A stretch of 64,000 bases of DNA from Primorskyibacter sedentarius (lineage in GTDB: Bacteria > Pseudomonadota > Alphaproteobacteria > Rhodobacterales > Rhodobacteraceae): positions 1-64,000 of the forward strand of contig NZ_SLZU01000001.1 in NCBI RefSeq assembly GCF_004342065.1. The letters are read 5' to 3'. Below are positions 17,762 to 26,402 of this stretch, one piece after another. The notes under the pieces were generated by a model. The model was not told the DNA's origin and did no database searches. It was given only the letters and a program-made list of their open reading frames with translations. How positions within the stretch are numbered: position 1 is the stretch's first letter; every line of letters starts with the position of its first letter. A program made the translations under genes and the position numbers.

Positions 17762-18933
17762 TCAAAGGCCTCGCATTTGCTTTCGGGGCGGTCGAGCCCC
17801 AGGCTGTCAAGCTCGTTGTTCTGGTGCAGGAACCCTTCAAGCGGGGCCTGCGCCACAAGTGCGCGGGGATGTGCGATGGCAATGGGCTGTCGCATCTGGC
17901 CGTTCCAGTCGCGGAACGTCAGCGGGCGCCCCTTGAACCCGGCCAGCTCGAATTCATCGGACAGGATATAGCTGCGCAGCGTCTGCGGGTCCGACGCATT
18001 CGTGCGCGTCACTGCTTCGCCCAATGTGCGCAAGGCCGCCCAGGCGGCGTAGTCCTGCGATGTCATCTCGCGCCCGTGCATCTCTTCGAACCGCGACTGA
18101 AGCTGTGCAGCCCCCCACTGTTCGATCACCGGCGACCAGCCCACGGCGCTCAGCCCCTCCGACCCCACAACGGGACGGGCCTGCCACGTGTTGTAAAGCA
18201 CGTAACGTCCGAAATCATGCAGCTCGTCAGCAACGATCAACGCGTCATAATCGCCCAATTCCTGCGTGAATAGCGGGATCTCCTGGGCGGCGCTGCGCCG
18301 CATGTCTGCATCGAATGCCCATTCCTTTTCGGCAGACAGGCGCAGCCCGAACTTGGTTAGACTGTGCCGCAAAGCGGACGCATAGGCCTGATCCTGCGGA
18401 CGCGTGCCCGCGATCATCACCAGATCCGTCCAGCGTTTCTGCACCAGAACCTGCGCGAGCGCATCTGTCCGCATCGCATCAGACGGCGATGTGTGAAACA
18501 GGTTCGCGCGGCAGGCATTGTCCCGCAGGGCCACGTCGCCAGAGGAAGTATTGAAGATCATCGCGCCCTGCGCCTCTGGCAGGTCCGCGATCTGCACCAG
18601 CACCTCTGCCGGGGCGTCGACCACCAGAAACCGCGTTGCCGCCAGAAGCGCCTTTGCCGTGGCAAGCGGGTCATCGCCCTCTGGCACGACAGCCTCTGTC
18701 ATCTCGTATCCATGGCCAAGGAACCTGCCCGTCACAAGGTTGTCCTGAAGCGCGGTCCGCGCCCCGGCAAGGCCATCGTCATCGGGGATCGGATCAAGGT
18801 TCGACAGCACGGCCGCGCGCGGCTGTTCAACGGCAAGATAACCGATGTTCAACGTGACCTCGGCCGTCGCGAAAGACGCCCAAAGCATCGCCGCACAGGT
18901 GGACAGAAGTCGGTGAAGGCTGTTGCGTTTCAT
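17758..18933 (-). CDS. ABC-type substrate-binding protein of the PQQ alcohol dehydrogenase system
   Basis: 391 residues. A signal peptide ends in FATA before EVTLNIGYLAVEQ. The rest looks like a branched-chain amino-acid-type binding protein and fits the family found in PQQ-dependent alcohol dehydrogenase gene sets. In those sets an ATPase and a permease usually accompany it. Neither is in this window, so the protein may work as a periplasmic sensor or use components encoded elsewhere. It is divergent from pedF, with 147 bases between starts containing a long inverted repeat. Confidence 0.82.
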   Translation of the reverse strand: MKRNSLHRLLSTCAAMLWASFATAEVTLNIGYLAVEQPRAAVLSNLDPIPDDDGLAGARTALQDNLVTGRFLGHGYEMTEAVVPEGDDPLATAKALLAATRFLVVDAPAEVLVQIADLPEAQGAMIFNTSSGDVALRDNACRANLFHTSPSDAMRTDALAQVLVQKRWTDLVMIAGTRPQDQAYASALRHSLTKFGLRLSAEKEWAFDADMRRSAAQEIPLFTQELGDYDALIVADELHDFGRYVLYNTWQARPVVGSEGLSAVGWSPVIEQWGAAQLQSRFEEMHGREMTSQDYAAWAALRTLGEAVTRTNASDPQTLRSYILSDEFELAGFKGRPLTFRDWNGQMRQPIAIAHPRALVAQAPLEGFLHQNNELDSLGLDRPESKCEAFE

Positions 18934-18972
18934 GGGCTGACGCTATCAAGGCCAATGATGCGGCAGGAATGC

Positions 18973-19010
18973 GACTTTGGTCCTGTTCAGGGTGAATCGC
19001 AACCAAAGTC
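18973..19010. promoter_or_regulatory. Long inverted repeat in the divergent alcohol-oxidation promoter
   Basis: Perfect 9-bp arms GACTTTGGT and ACCAAAGTC are separated by 20 bases, midway between the binding-protein and pedF starts. The arm centres are about 29 bases apart, close to three helical turns, so two dimers or one cooperative regulator could bind. It probably controls both divergent transcripts. Confidence 0.55.
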
Positions 19011-19080
19011 CAATACCCCACCCCGGATGCGCTGGCATACTTCACTGCAAACGGATTGCAGAAGTTTCGGGAGGACAACT

Positions 19081-19779
19081 ATGAACTCGACATCGCTCAA
19101 AGGGCTCTTGGCACTAGGCTGCCTGCTTGCCACCACCACGCTGACGCATGCGCATGGCGACGTCGCCCCGCAAGCCGTGGACACGACCGGATTGCCGGAG
19201 AATGGCGAGGAATGGCTGACCGAAAACCCGTATCGCGCGGAAACCGCTGGCGAAGAGGTTTGGCTGAAAGCGGTCGAGATCGGTGCCTCGGGTTACAACC
19301 AGAACTGCGCGCGCTGCCACGGGCTCGAAGTCGTGTCAGGCGGGCTTGCCCCCGACCTGCGCTTCCTTGAGGCCGAGGAATACGGCGACGAATGGTACAT
19401 TGAGCGGTTCCGCGAAGGCTACACCCAGAACGGCACCACCAAGATGCCCGCCTTCGGCGAACTTCTGGGGCAGGACGCGGCCTGGGCGATCCGGACCTAT
19501 GTCGAAACGCGCCCCGACAGCGATCAGATGGAAGAATATTCCGACGAGCTGAAGGCGCTGCGAGACGAGCTGGCCACATATGCCACCGATGCGGGCGGGG
19601 CCGATACCGATGCGCTGAAATCACGTCTGGGCGAGATTGCCACCCAGATCGAGACGCTCTCGGGTGCTCCCGTGGCCGACAGCGTCGCCTACCGCGCGGC
19701 CAACCTGATCGACGGTTCGCCCGAGGCGTTCAAAACCGCGGCAGAGACGCTCACCATCGGTCTGTCTGCCGCCCACTGA
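19081..19779 (+). CDS. pedF: Cytochrome c-550 PedF
   Basis: 232 residues with a signal peptide cut near THA. One c-type heme site is present, CARCH at residues ~76-80 (QNCARCHGLEVVSGG), and a Met likely to be the axial ligand is in TTKMPAFGELL. It matches the PedF family that accepts electrons from PQQ-dependent ethanol-type dehydrogenases in the periplasm and feeds the oxidase chain. The start ATG at 19081 has GGGAGG. A much longer open frame upstream runs over the divergent promoter and is not coding. It lies 3 bases before the next gene, in an operon. Confidence 0.88.
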   Translation: MNSTSLKGLLALGCLLATTTLTHAHGDVAPQAVDTTGLPENGEEWLTENPYRAETAGEEVWLKAVEIGASGYNQNCARCHGLEVVSGGLAPDLRFLEAEEYGDEWYIERFREGYTQNGTTKMPAFGELLGQDAAWAIRTYVETRPDSDQMEEYSDELKALRDELATYATDAGGADTDALKSRLGEIATQIETLSGAPVADSVAYRAANLIDGSPEAFKTAAETLTIGLSAAH

Positions 19780-19782
19780 CAC

Positions 19783-20685
19783 ATGGCGCGCGGATTTCTC
19801 TTCCTCCCCCTGGTAGTTCTGGGCCTGTCCTTTGCGGGGCAGGTCCGGGCTGCTGACCCCTGCGCGGATTATGTCCCTCAACCCAAGCCGCAGAATGTCG
19901 GACATGATGTCGTGGGCAAAGAGCTGGACGAGATCCAGCAGCAGGGCCACATGCTCTTTGCCGTCTACGAGGACTACCCGCCCTATAGCTGGGAGGAGGG
20001 CAGCACGCCGCGCGGCGTGGACGTCGATATCGCGCGCCTGATTGCCGAGGATCTGGGCGTCGAGGCGCGGTTCAACTTTGTCGCGGCGGGCGAAAACCTC
20101 GAAGCGGATCTGCGCAACAATATCTGGAAAGGCGCGCTCATAGGTGGCCGTGTGGCCAATGTGATGATGCGCATCCCCTATGACAGCAGCTTCAAATGCC
20201 GCGTTGAACAGGTGGTGTTCACCGGGCAATACAGCACCGAAAGCATCGCCATCGCCTATGACAAGGCAAGCTATCCGGAAGAAAAGCCCCTGCCCGCCTA
20301 TTTCCGGTTTGATACGGTCGGCGTCGAAAACGACTCCATTTCGGATTTCTACTTGTCCGGTCTTGCGGGGGGGCAATTGCACGGCAATATCCGGCGCTAT
20401 CCTGACATGGTCCTTGCGATGCAGGCGCTCAACGCGGGCGAAGTGATGGCCGTCACCGGGCCGCTGGGTCAGCTGGAATACGGGCTGTCAGACAGCTCTG
20501 ACGTGCATCAGCCGCCGCTTGCAGGATTTGCCATCAGCAAGTGGACGGTCGGCGTTGCGGTCAATTTCCGCTACCGCCCGCTGTCATATGCGGTGGATGA
20601 CGCGATCAACTATGCGCTGCAGGACGGGCGGATCGCCCAGATTTTCGAGGCCTACGGGCTGACCCACCAGATGCCGGAGCGCTGA
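19783..20685 (+). CDS. Quinoprotein dehydrogenase-associated binding protein (MxaJ/XoxJ-like)
   Basis: 300 residues with a signal peptide (cut after VRA before ADPCADYVPQ). The remainder is a family-3 solute-binding fold starting LFAVYEDYPPYSW. MxaJ/XoxJ proteins are thought to help maturation or activation of PQQ methanol/alcohol dehydrogenases rather than transport. The pedF stop is 3 bases upstream, so the two are co-expressed. The cysteines at the mature N-terminus (DPCADY) and in FKCRVEQ could form a disulfide. Sequence alone does not separate MxaJ, XoxJ and PedA-type relatives. Confidence 0.82.
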   Translation: MARGFLFLPLVVLGLSFAGQVRAADPCADYVPQPKPQNVGHDVVGKELDEIQQQGHMLFAVYEDYPPYSWEEGSTPRGVDVDIARLIAEDLGVEARFNFVAAGENLEADLRNNIWKGALIGGRVANVMMRIPYDSSFKCRVEQVVFTGQYSTESIAIAYDKASYPEEKPLPAYFRFDTVGVENDSISDFYLSGLAGGQLHGNIRRYPDMVLAMQALNAGEVMAVTGPLGQLEYGLSDSSDVHQPPLAGFAISKWTVGVAVNFRYRPLSYAVDDAINYALQDGRIAQIFEAYGLTHQMPER

Positions 20686-20699
20686 AGCCAAAGCCCCAG

Positions 20700-21572
20700 T
20701 CAGAGGCTGATCAGATCACCGGCCTTGTCCACCAGCATGATCCTGCGAACCCCTGCGGCCCAGCGCAGCTGATGCACCTGTTCGAGCGGCGCCAAAACCA
20801 TCGCAGTTGACAGCGCATCCGCCAATGTTGCCGTTTCCGCCTCTACCAGAACCGTGGACCATCGCGGTGCGGCGCGGGAATGCAGGATATGCCCCCCGGC
20901 CCCAAGCGGTGTTGCGGCCGGGCTGGAGCTGGCGACGGCCCCATCGCTGAGGGTAAGCGCCGCAAGCCGGCCGAATTGCGGGTCTTCCACCCCAAGGTGC
21001 CAGCCCTCCCCCGATCCGCGATACTCGCCGATATTGACGAGGGTCCGTTCGGCCCCGTGGGCCTTTAACGCCTGCGCCACCAGATCCGTGGCGAAGCCCT
21101 GCGCGATGCCATTGAAGGTCAGCGCCTGTCCCGGTGCGAGCGTGACGCGATTGGCATCAAAACGGACGCGATCCCAACCGATCAGAGCCTTCGCGCGCTC
21201 AACATCCCCGCCCTCGCTGAGCGCGCGCCACAGGGGCTGTACGCTTGGATCGAAAAGGCCTCCAGTCAGGCGATGCGCCGCGTCTGCCGACCGCATCAAC
21301 GCAAGGAATCGCTTCTCCGGCGCGATCCATCCGGCACGGTTGAGCCGAACCAGATCGGATGTCGGCGCGTAAAGGCTGAACAGGCTCTCCACCTCGGAAA
21401 TCAGCCGCTGCGCGTGCTGCAGCGCGGGCCGCGTCATTTCCTTGCGGCCGTGCAGCGTGATGCTGACATGCGCCCCGAACGCGCGGCCTTGCCAGCTATG
21501 GCTGAGGGCCGCGGCAGGGCTGGCTGCGAACCCCGCGACGATGGTCAGAAAACGGCGGCGGCTGAGTGTCAT
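20700..21572 (-). CDS. apbE: FAD:protein FMN transferase ApbE, Tat-exported
   Basis: 290 residues. A twin-arginine signal is present (SRRRFLTIVAG) and the ApbE fold follows, including FNGIAQGFATDLVAQ and LVNIGEYRGSG. The Mg-binding end region reads ATLADALSTAMVL. ApbE transfers FMN from FAD onto a Thr or Ser of target proteins in the periplasm. The start overlaps the stop of the NosR-like gene, so the target is almost certainly that FMN-binding protein. The ATG at 21572 was chosen over a frame start 18 codons upstream because it places the Tat motif at the N-terminus. Confidence 0.9.
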   Translation of the reverse strand: MTLSRRRFLTIVAGFAASPAAALSHSWQGRAFGAHVSITLHGRKEMTRPALQHAQRLISEVESLFSLYAPTSDLVRLNRAGWIAPEKRFLALMRSADAAHRLTGGLFDPSVQPLWRALSEGGDVERAKALIGWDRVRFDANRVTLAPGQALTFNGIAQGFATDLVAQALKAHGAERTLVNIGEYRGSGEGWHLGVEDPQFGRLAALTLSDGAVASSSPAATPLGAGGHILHSRAAPRWSTVLVEAETATLADALSTAMVLAPLEQVHQLRWAAGVRRIMLVDKAGDLISL

Positions 21573-23665
21573 TCTGCGGCAACCCCCAGCTTGCGGCCCT
21601 TTGCGGCAAGGATCAACGGGACGCATTGTGCCCCATCCTCATGGATGGTCACGCAGTCGAGGCATTGGAAACACTCCGAAAAGTTGATCTCGCCCGTCTT
21701 GCGGATGGCGCCATAGCTGCATTTCACGCGGCACAGCTGGCATGGCGACCCACATTCGGCGCGCCTTGCAATCCAGTCCCGGCCCCGCAGCAACCCGCCA
21801 ATCGCCATCACGGCCCCCAGCGGGCACAGGTAGCGACAAAAGCCCTTGAACATCACCATTGAGAACAGCAGCAACCCTGCCGCATAGGCGACATAATACC
21901 ATTCGCGGATGAAAAACGTGGTGATCGCCGTCTTGAAAGGCTCCACTTCGATCGCCTTGTCAAGCATGCCGGGCGCCGCGAAGAGCAGTGCAACAAGGCT
22001 GGCCAGTACGACATATTTGAGCGCCTTCAACCGCGTATCCCAGCGCGGTGTCGGTTCGATCTGCGGCAGGCGGAGGATGCGGCCAAGGTGGTGGGCAAAT
22101 TCCTGCAACGCACCAAACGGACAAAGCCAGCCGCAAAAAAGCCCCCGCCCCCAAAGGACGAAGCCCAGAATCGCCGCGCCCCAGACCATCAGCGAGAACG
22201 GATCGTAGAGAAGAAAGGCGAAGCTGCCACCATCCAGCGCCGTACGCGCAACGGCCAGCGGCGTGGCGACGGACAACTGCCCCTGCCCCCACCACCCGAT
22301 GAAAACGGTCACAAATGCCAGAACACCCAGCCGGATCGGCGTGAAGTAGGGATGCGCTGCCAGACGGTTCATCCCCCGCCCGAGCGCCAACAGAAGCCCC
22401 GCAAGAAAGACACCCAGCACGATCAGGTCCCCCTGCCGGTTCCACAGGGCGTCGACCCAGGGCGCACGGGGTGTCACGGTTTCGGGCCGAAGGAAGAACC
22501 GCTCTGGTGTTTGATGGGCGACCTTTAGCGTCACGCTGCCCAGCTCCGGCTGAAAGGACCCGTGCGAGCGCAGCGCCTTGATCTGGACGGTCCATTCCGC
22601 AGTGGGGTCAAACCCCAGCCTGCGATCGGTGCGCAGGATCAGCGCCGCGCCGTCCTGCAACGCCTCTGGCAGGTCGTCGTTCAATTCGATGTAGATATCC
22701 GCATCGCGAAACGCGATCGGAAAACCACCCTGTTCGGCGCTGATCAGGTCCGGCGCGGTGTTGCGCACGAATTCATCGGTGATCAGCCCATGGCGCCCCG
22801 TATCGATCAGAAGGACCGGCTCATCCGTGGTGGAAATCGCCATCAGGTCCTGCAATTCGTCGTAACTGCCCTCGCTCAGAACCGCGCTGGCAATGGAGGG
22901 TGGGCCAAGGTCCACGACCCACAGGTCAAGATAGGGCGCATCGGGGGTCGCGCTGGCCTCTGGGTCGTCATCCTCCCACAAGGTGCCGGCAAAGGCGGCA
23001 TCGAGCTCGCTGTTGAGGATGGTTTTGCGGGTGACGATGCTCTGGGCCACCAGATCGTCCCAGCTCAGATCTTCTGTATAGGCGGGATCCGGATGGGCGG
23101 GCGGGCCGGTGGAAATACCGCTCATTTTCTCGCGTGCGACCTGAAGCGCTGCGGCCAGAATGCTTTCATGCGCGATCCGGACAGAGGCCGTACCCTTTGT
23201 CACACCGTCAAGATAAACCAGCGCCGACCCTTCCCCTCCGGCCCCGTAGGGAGAGCCCACAACCAGTGTGTCCGAAATCGAATGACCGCGATACTGTTTG
23301 AAAAAGTCGTAGAACAGCTTTTCAGGCAGCCCGGACACGAAGATCGGCTCGTTATGGGACAAAAGCTGCACGTCGAGGAACCGACCGTCGAGGTCGAGCA
23401 CGACCAGCATGTTGATCGCCGCACCGGAAAAACCCGGCAGCGGGGCCATGGGCTCTGTCTCGAAAACATAACCGGCCTCTGCCCCGCCGGAATTGAGCAA
23501 CTGCCACACGCCCTTGTCGTTCAGCTTTTCGCCAAGGCTCATCGGGGGAACGATATAGGGCTCCAGAACCTCGCGTCCCAGTGGCTGGGCGGCACCGCTC
23601 AGGGCCATCGCGCACCAAAGCGTGACAGCCAGAACCAACGCCGCGCAGGATCTGCATCTTAACAT
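21569..23665 (-). CDS. NosR/NirI-like membrane flavoprotein with ferredoxin-type clusters
   Basis: 698 residues. A signal peptide is followed by a periplasmic FMN-binding domain (the DGVTKGTASVR segment carries the likely flavinylated Thr or Ser). A large extracytoplasmic region leads to about six membrane spans containing two CxxxCP motifs (CGWLCPFGAL and CRYLCPLGAV). The tail is a ferredoxin-like domain with CGSPCQLCRVKC and CFQCLDC. This is the NosR/NirI layout for moving electrons between the quinone pool or cytoplasm and the periplasm. No nos or nir genes are near; it sits with the PQQ dehydrogenase cluster and ApbE. The start ATG at 23665 lacks a clear ribosome binding site. Confidence 0.85.
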   Translation of the reverse strand: MLRCRSCAALVLAVTLWCAMALSGAAQPLGREVLEPYIVPPMSLGEKLNDKGVWQLLNSGGAEAGYVFETEPMAPLPGFSGAAINMLVVLDLDGRFLDVQLLSHNEPIFVSGLPEKLFYDFFKQYRGHSISDTLVVGSPYGAGGEGSALVYLDGVTKGTASVRIAHESILAAALQVAREKMSGISTGPPAHPDPAYTEDLSWDDLVAQSIVTRKTILNSELDAAFAGTLWEDDDPEASATPDAPYLDLWVVDLGPPSIASAVLSEGSYDELQDLMAISTTDEPVLLIDTGRHGLITDEFVRNTAPDLISAEQGGFPIAFRDADIYIELNDDLPEALQDGAALILRTDRRLGFDPTAEWTVQIKALRSHGSFQPELGSVTLKVAHQTPERFFLRPETVTPRAPWVDALWNRQGDLIVLGVFLAGLLLALGRGMNRLAAHPYFTPIRLGVLAFVTVFIGWWGQGQLSVATPLAVARTALDGGSFAFLLYDPFSLMVWGAAILGFVLWGRGLFCGWLCPFGALQEFAHHLGRILRLPQIEPTPRWDTRLKALKYVVLASLVALLFAAPGMLDKAIEVEPFKTAITTFFIREWYYVAYAAGLLLFSMVMFKGFCRYLCPLGAVMAIGGLLRGRDWIARRAECGSPCQLCRVKCSYGAIRKTGEINFSECFQCLDCVTIHEDGAQCVPLILAAKGRKLGVAAE

Positions 23666-23925
23666 GTCCGACAAACTAGGACCGTCCCGGGCTTCGCCCT
23701 ATTGGACCAAGGTATGAGCCGCAAAGCGCCCCGTCGCGCGTGTTATTCCTGGCTGGTCGCATTCAAGATTGTCTGTGTCGCAAAATTCGCTCTGCTCATC
23801 CGCACCGTGTGCAAAGGTCGATCACAAGAGAGCGAGTCAGGCCCGCCTGCTTGCTGGTCTGTGTCAACTTTACCGCAACGAATTGATCCCGCGCGCCCGG
23901 GCAAAAACAACCCAAGGAAGTGCCC

Positions 23926-25167
23926 ATGCTCTTAGAATCCGATGTCGTCACAACGCTGATGCGCCGCAAGCCCGATCATTCGCTTGCGCAGTCCCTCTAC
24001 TGTGATCCGGGCGTGTTTCAGGTCGATCTGGACAGGATCTGGTATCGCGAATGGCTCTTCGCGATTGCCGCCTGCGAAATTCCCAAGACCGGCAATTATG
24101 TTGTCCACGATGTCGGCACCTATTCGGTGATCATCGTGCGGGGCAGTGACGGTGAAATCCGCGCCTTCCACAACTCCTGCCGTCATCGGGGGTCAATCCT
24201 GTGCAAAGCCAAGAAGGGCACCGGGCCAAGGCTCGTCTGCCCCTATCACCAATGGACCTACGAGCTTGACGGCCGACTTCTCTGGGCGCGCGACATGGGG
24301 CCGGATTTCGACGCCTCACAGCACGGGCTGAAGCAGGTGCATTGCCACAATGTCAGCGGGATGGTCTATATCTGCCTTGCCGACACTGCGCCGCCGATTG
24401 ATGAATTCGCCTCAGAGGTCACCCGATACCTCGCGCCGCATGATCTTGAGAATTCCAAGCTCGCCTATGAAAGCACGATCATCGAAAAGGGCAACTGGAA
24501 GCTGGTCTGGGAAAACAACCGCGAATGCTATCACTGCGCGGGCAATCATCCCTCGCTTTGCCGCACCTTTCCCGAAGACCCCCGTCTGATCAGCAGTGAT
24601 CAGAGCGGCGAACTGGACAGCCTTCAAAAGGAGCACCGGCAACGCTGCGACGCCGCAGGCGCGCCCTTTGCACACAAGATTTCGGCGCTTGGGGATTGGC
24701 GTTTCGTGCGCACACCGCTGCTTGATAAGGCGGAAAGCTATACCATGGATGGCAAGGTGGCGGTAACAAAGCCAAACTCCACCCTGCCCTTCCGCGATGC
24801 CGGCGCCTTGTTGAAATTCAAATATCCCGGCAGCTGGAACCACTTCCTGTCCGACCATTCGATCCTCTTCCGCGTGACGCCGATTGGCCCGATGGAAACC
24901 GAAGTCTGCACCAAATGGCTGGTCCACAAGGATGCTGTCGAGGGACAGGATTACGACCTCAAACGCCTGACAGAGGTTTGGATCGCGACCAATGACGAAG
25001 ACCGCGAGGTGGTCGAGAATAACCAGCGCGGCATCCTGTCCCCCGCTTATCAGCCGGGCCCCTATTCACCGACGCATGAAGGCGGCAACATCCAGTTCGT
25101 GGATTGGTACGCCTCCACCCTGATCCGCGCCATCACCGGCCGGGCCGAAGCCATGGCGGCGGAGTAA
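23926..25167 (+). CDS. gbcA: Glycine betaine monooxygenase oxygenase subunit GbcA (Rieske)
   Basis: 413 residues. The Rieske [2Fe-2S] centre is C85-x-H87 and C105-x2-H108. A catalytic domain follows with the mononuclear-iron region NRECYHCAGNHP. The region from WNHFLSDHS to WLVHKDAVEGQDYD closely resembles Pseudomonas GbcA as remembered. It N-demethylates glycine betaine to dimethylglycine, releasing formaldehyde. AAGGA seven bases upstream favours the ATG at 23926 over a GTG two codons earlier. The reductase gbcB follows after 4 bases. Stachydrine- or carnitine-type oxygenases are the closest alternatives. Confidence 0.85.
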   Translation: MLLESDVVTTLMRRKPDHSLAQSLYCDPGVFQVDLDRIWYREWLFAIAACEIPKTGNYVVHDVGTYSVIIVRGSDGEIRAFHNSCRHRGSILCKAKKGTGPRLVCPYHQWTYELDGRLLWARDMGPDFDASQHGLKQVHCHNVSGMVYICLADTAPPIDEFASEVTRYLAPHDLENSKLAYESTIIEKGNWKLVWENNRECYHCAGNHPSLCRTFPEDPRLISSDQSGELDSLQKEHRQRCDAAGAPFAHKISALGDWRFVRTPLLDKAESYTMDGKVAVTKPNSTLPFRDAGALLKFKYPGSWNHFLSDHSILFRVTPIGPMETEVCTKWLVHKDAVEGQDYDLKRLTEVWIATNDEDREVVENNQRGILSPAYQPGPYSPTHEGGNIQFVDWYASTLIRAITGRAEAMAAE

Positions 25168-25171
25168 GGGG

Positions 25172-26257
25172 ATGAGGATGCAGACCGATCTGACCGTTTC
25201 AGACGATGCCGGGATCTGGACCGATGCCGAACCGCTGGAATGCTGCGCCGTCGTGCCGGAGGCCCCCAACACGGCAACGTTCAGCTTCGTGTCGCCCAGC
25301 GGCGCGCAATTTCGCTACGAGCCCGGCCAGTTCCTGACGCTGGAGCTGCCATTGCCCGGCGGAACCGTCTGGAAAACCTACACGATCTCGTCGTCGCCAT
25401 CGCGGCCCCTGACGATCTCGGTGACTGTCAAGGCGCAGCCGGGCAGTATAGGAACACGCTGGATGCTGGACCATCTGCGCCCCGGCGCACGGATCAAGGC
25501 GACGGGTCCGGCGGGCATTTTCACCCTGCCGCGGAAGGCGCGCAACAAATACCTGTTCCTGTCGGCCGGTTCGGGGATCACGCCTTCGCTGGCGATGACC
25601 ACCTATCTTTACGACCGTGGCACGGATGTCGACGTGGTGTTCGTGAATTGCGCCCAACGCCCCCAGGACATCATCGCGCGTCAGCGGCTGGAGCAAATGG
25701 CCTCTCGCGTGCCGTCGATCAAGCTGTTCTTCATCGTCGAGGAAGACGACCCCTATCAGGTCTGGACCGGGTTGCGCGGGCGGCTCAACCAGTTGGTGAT
25801 CGGCCTCATCGCCGGCGACTATCTGGAGCGGGAGATCTACTGCTGCGGGCCGGAACCGTTCATGGATGCCGTTCGCGAAATGCTGATTGCGCTTGGTTAC
25901 GACATGGACCGCTATCATCAGGAAAGCTTTGGCGCACCGGTCAAGACCGAAGCGCAGATCCCCGAACATGACGACGTTGTGCCTGACAATGACGCCACAG
26001 CAACCGTGTCCTTTGCCCGCTCGGACGTATCAGCAGACTGCCACGAGACCGATACGGTGCTGGCCGTCGCCAGAGCGGCCGGGATCGTCATCCCCTCGGG
26101 GTGCACTTTCGGCGTCTGCGGCACGTGCAAGATCCGGAAAACGTCCGGTGAGGTTCATATGGTGCATAACGGAGGGATTTCAGAGGACGACATCGAGGCA
26201 GGGTTCATCCTCGCCTGCTGTTCCAAGCCGATCGGCACCGTCGAGGTGGATGTCTGA
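25172..26257 (+). CDS. gbcB: Glycine betaine monooxygenase reductase subunit GbcB
   Basis: 361 residues. An FAD domain (RYEPGQFLTLELPLPGG, then KTYTISSSPS) is followed by an NAD(P)H domain (FLSAGSGITPSLAM and the CCGPEPFMDAV end) and a plant-type [2Fe-2S] ferredoxin domain at the C-terminus (CTFGVCGTC, then a Cys in ILACCSKP). It transfers electrons from NADH to the Rieske protein. It is directly behind gbcA. Starts at 25172 and 25178 are both possible; the second has better spacing from AAGGGG. It is convergent with the membrane reductase gene. Confidence 0.88.
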   Translation: MRMQTDLTVSDDAGIWTDAEPLECCAVVPEAPNTATFSFVSPSGAQFRYEPGQFLTLELPLPGGTVWKTYTISSSPSRPLTISVTVKAQPGSIGTRWMLDHLRPGARIKATGPAGIFTLPRKARNKYLFLSAGSGITPSLAMTTYLYDRGTDVDVVFVNCAQRPQDIIARQRLEQMASRVPSIKLFFIVEEDDPYQVWTGLRGRLNQLVIGLIAGDYLEREIYCCGPEPFMDAVREMLIALGYDMDRYHQESFGAPVKTEAQIPEHDDVVPDNDATATVSFARSDVSADCHETDTVLAVARAAGIVIPSGCTFGVCGTCKIRKTSGEVHMVHNGGISEDDIEAGFILACCSKPIGTVEVDV

Positions 26258-26286
26258 CCCAACCCCCGACGCATCACGCGTCCGGA

Positions 26287-26306
26287 TGCCCGCTTTCTTG
26301 CGGGCA
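26287..26306. terminator. Possible bidirectional terminator hairpin after gbcB
   Basis: A 7-bp perfect stem (TGCCCGC with GCGGGCA) and 6-base loop sits in the 145-base gap between convergent genes. No T-run follows on either strand, so termination is only suggested. Confidence 0.35.
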
Positions 26307-26402
26307 GACGCCACGCCTCCGCCGGATTCAGGCGCGTGATCACCGTTACTGCCAGTCCGCCTCGCGGTGAAAAACGGCGTCCACGGCGCCACCGCCTGTC
26401 CG

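Noticed and set aside
18364-19080. Upstream extension of the pedF frame
   Set aside because: It runs antisense through the binding-protein gene and over the divergent promoter; the ATG at 19081 has a good ribosome binding site and starts a signal peptide.
21569-23665. NosR-like gene considered as evidence of a nitrous oxide reductase operon
   Set aside because: No nosZ, nosD, nosF, nosY or nosL within the window; the neighbours are alcohol-oxidation genes and ApbE.
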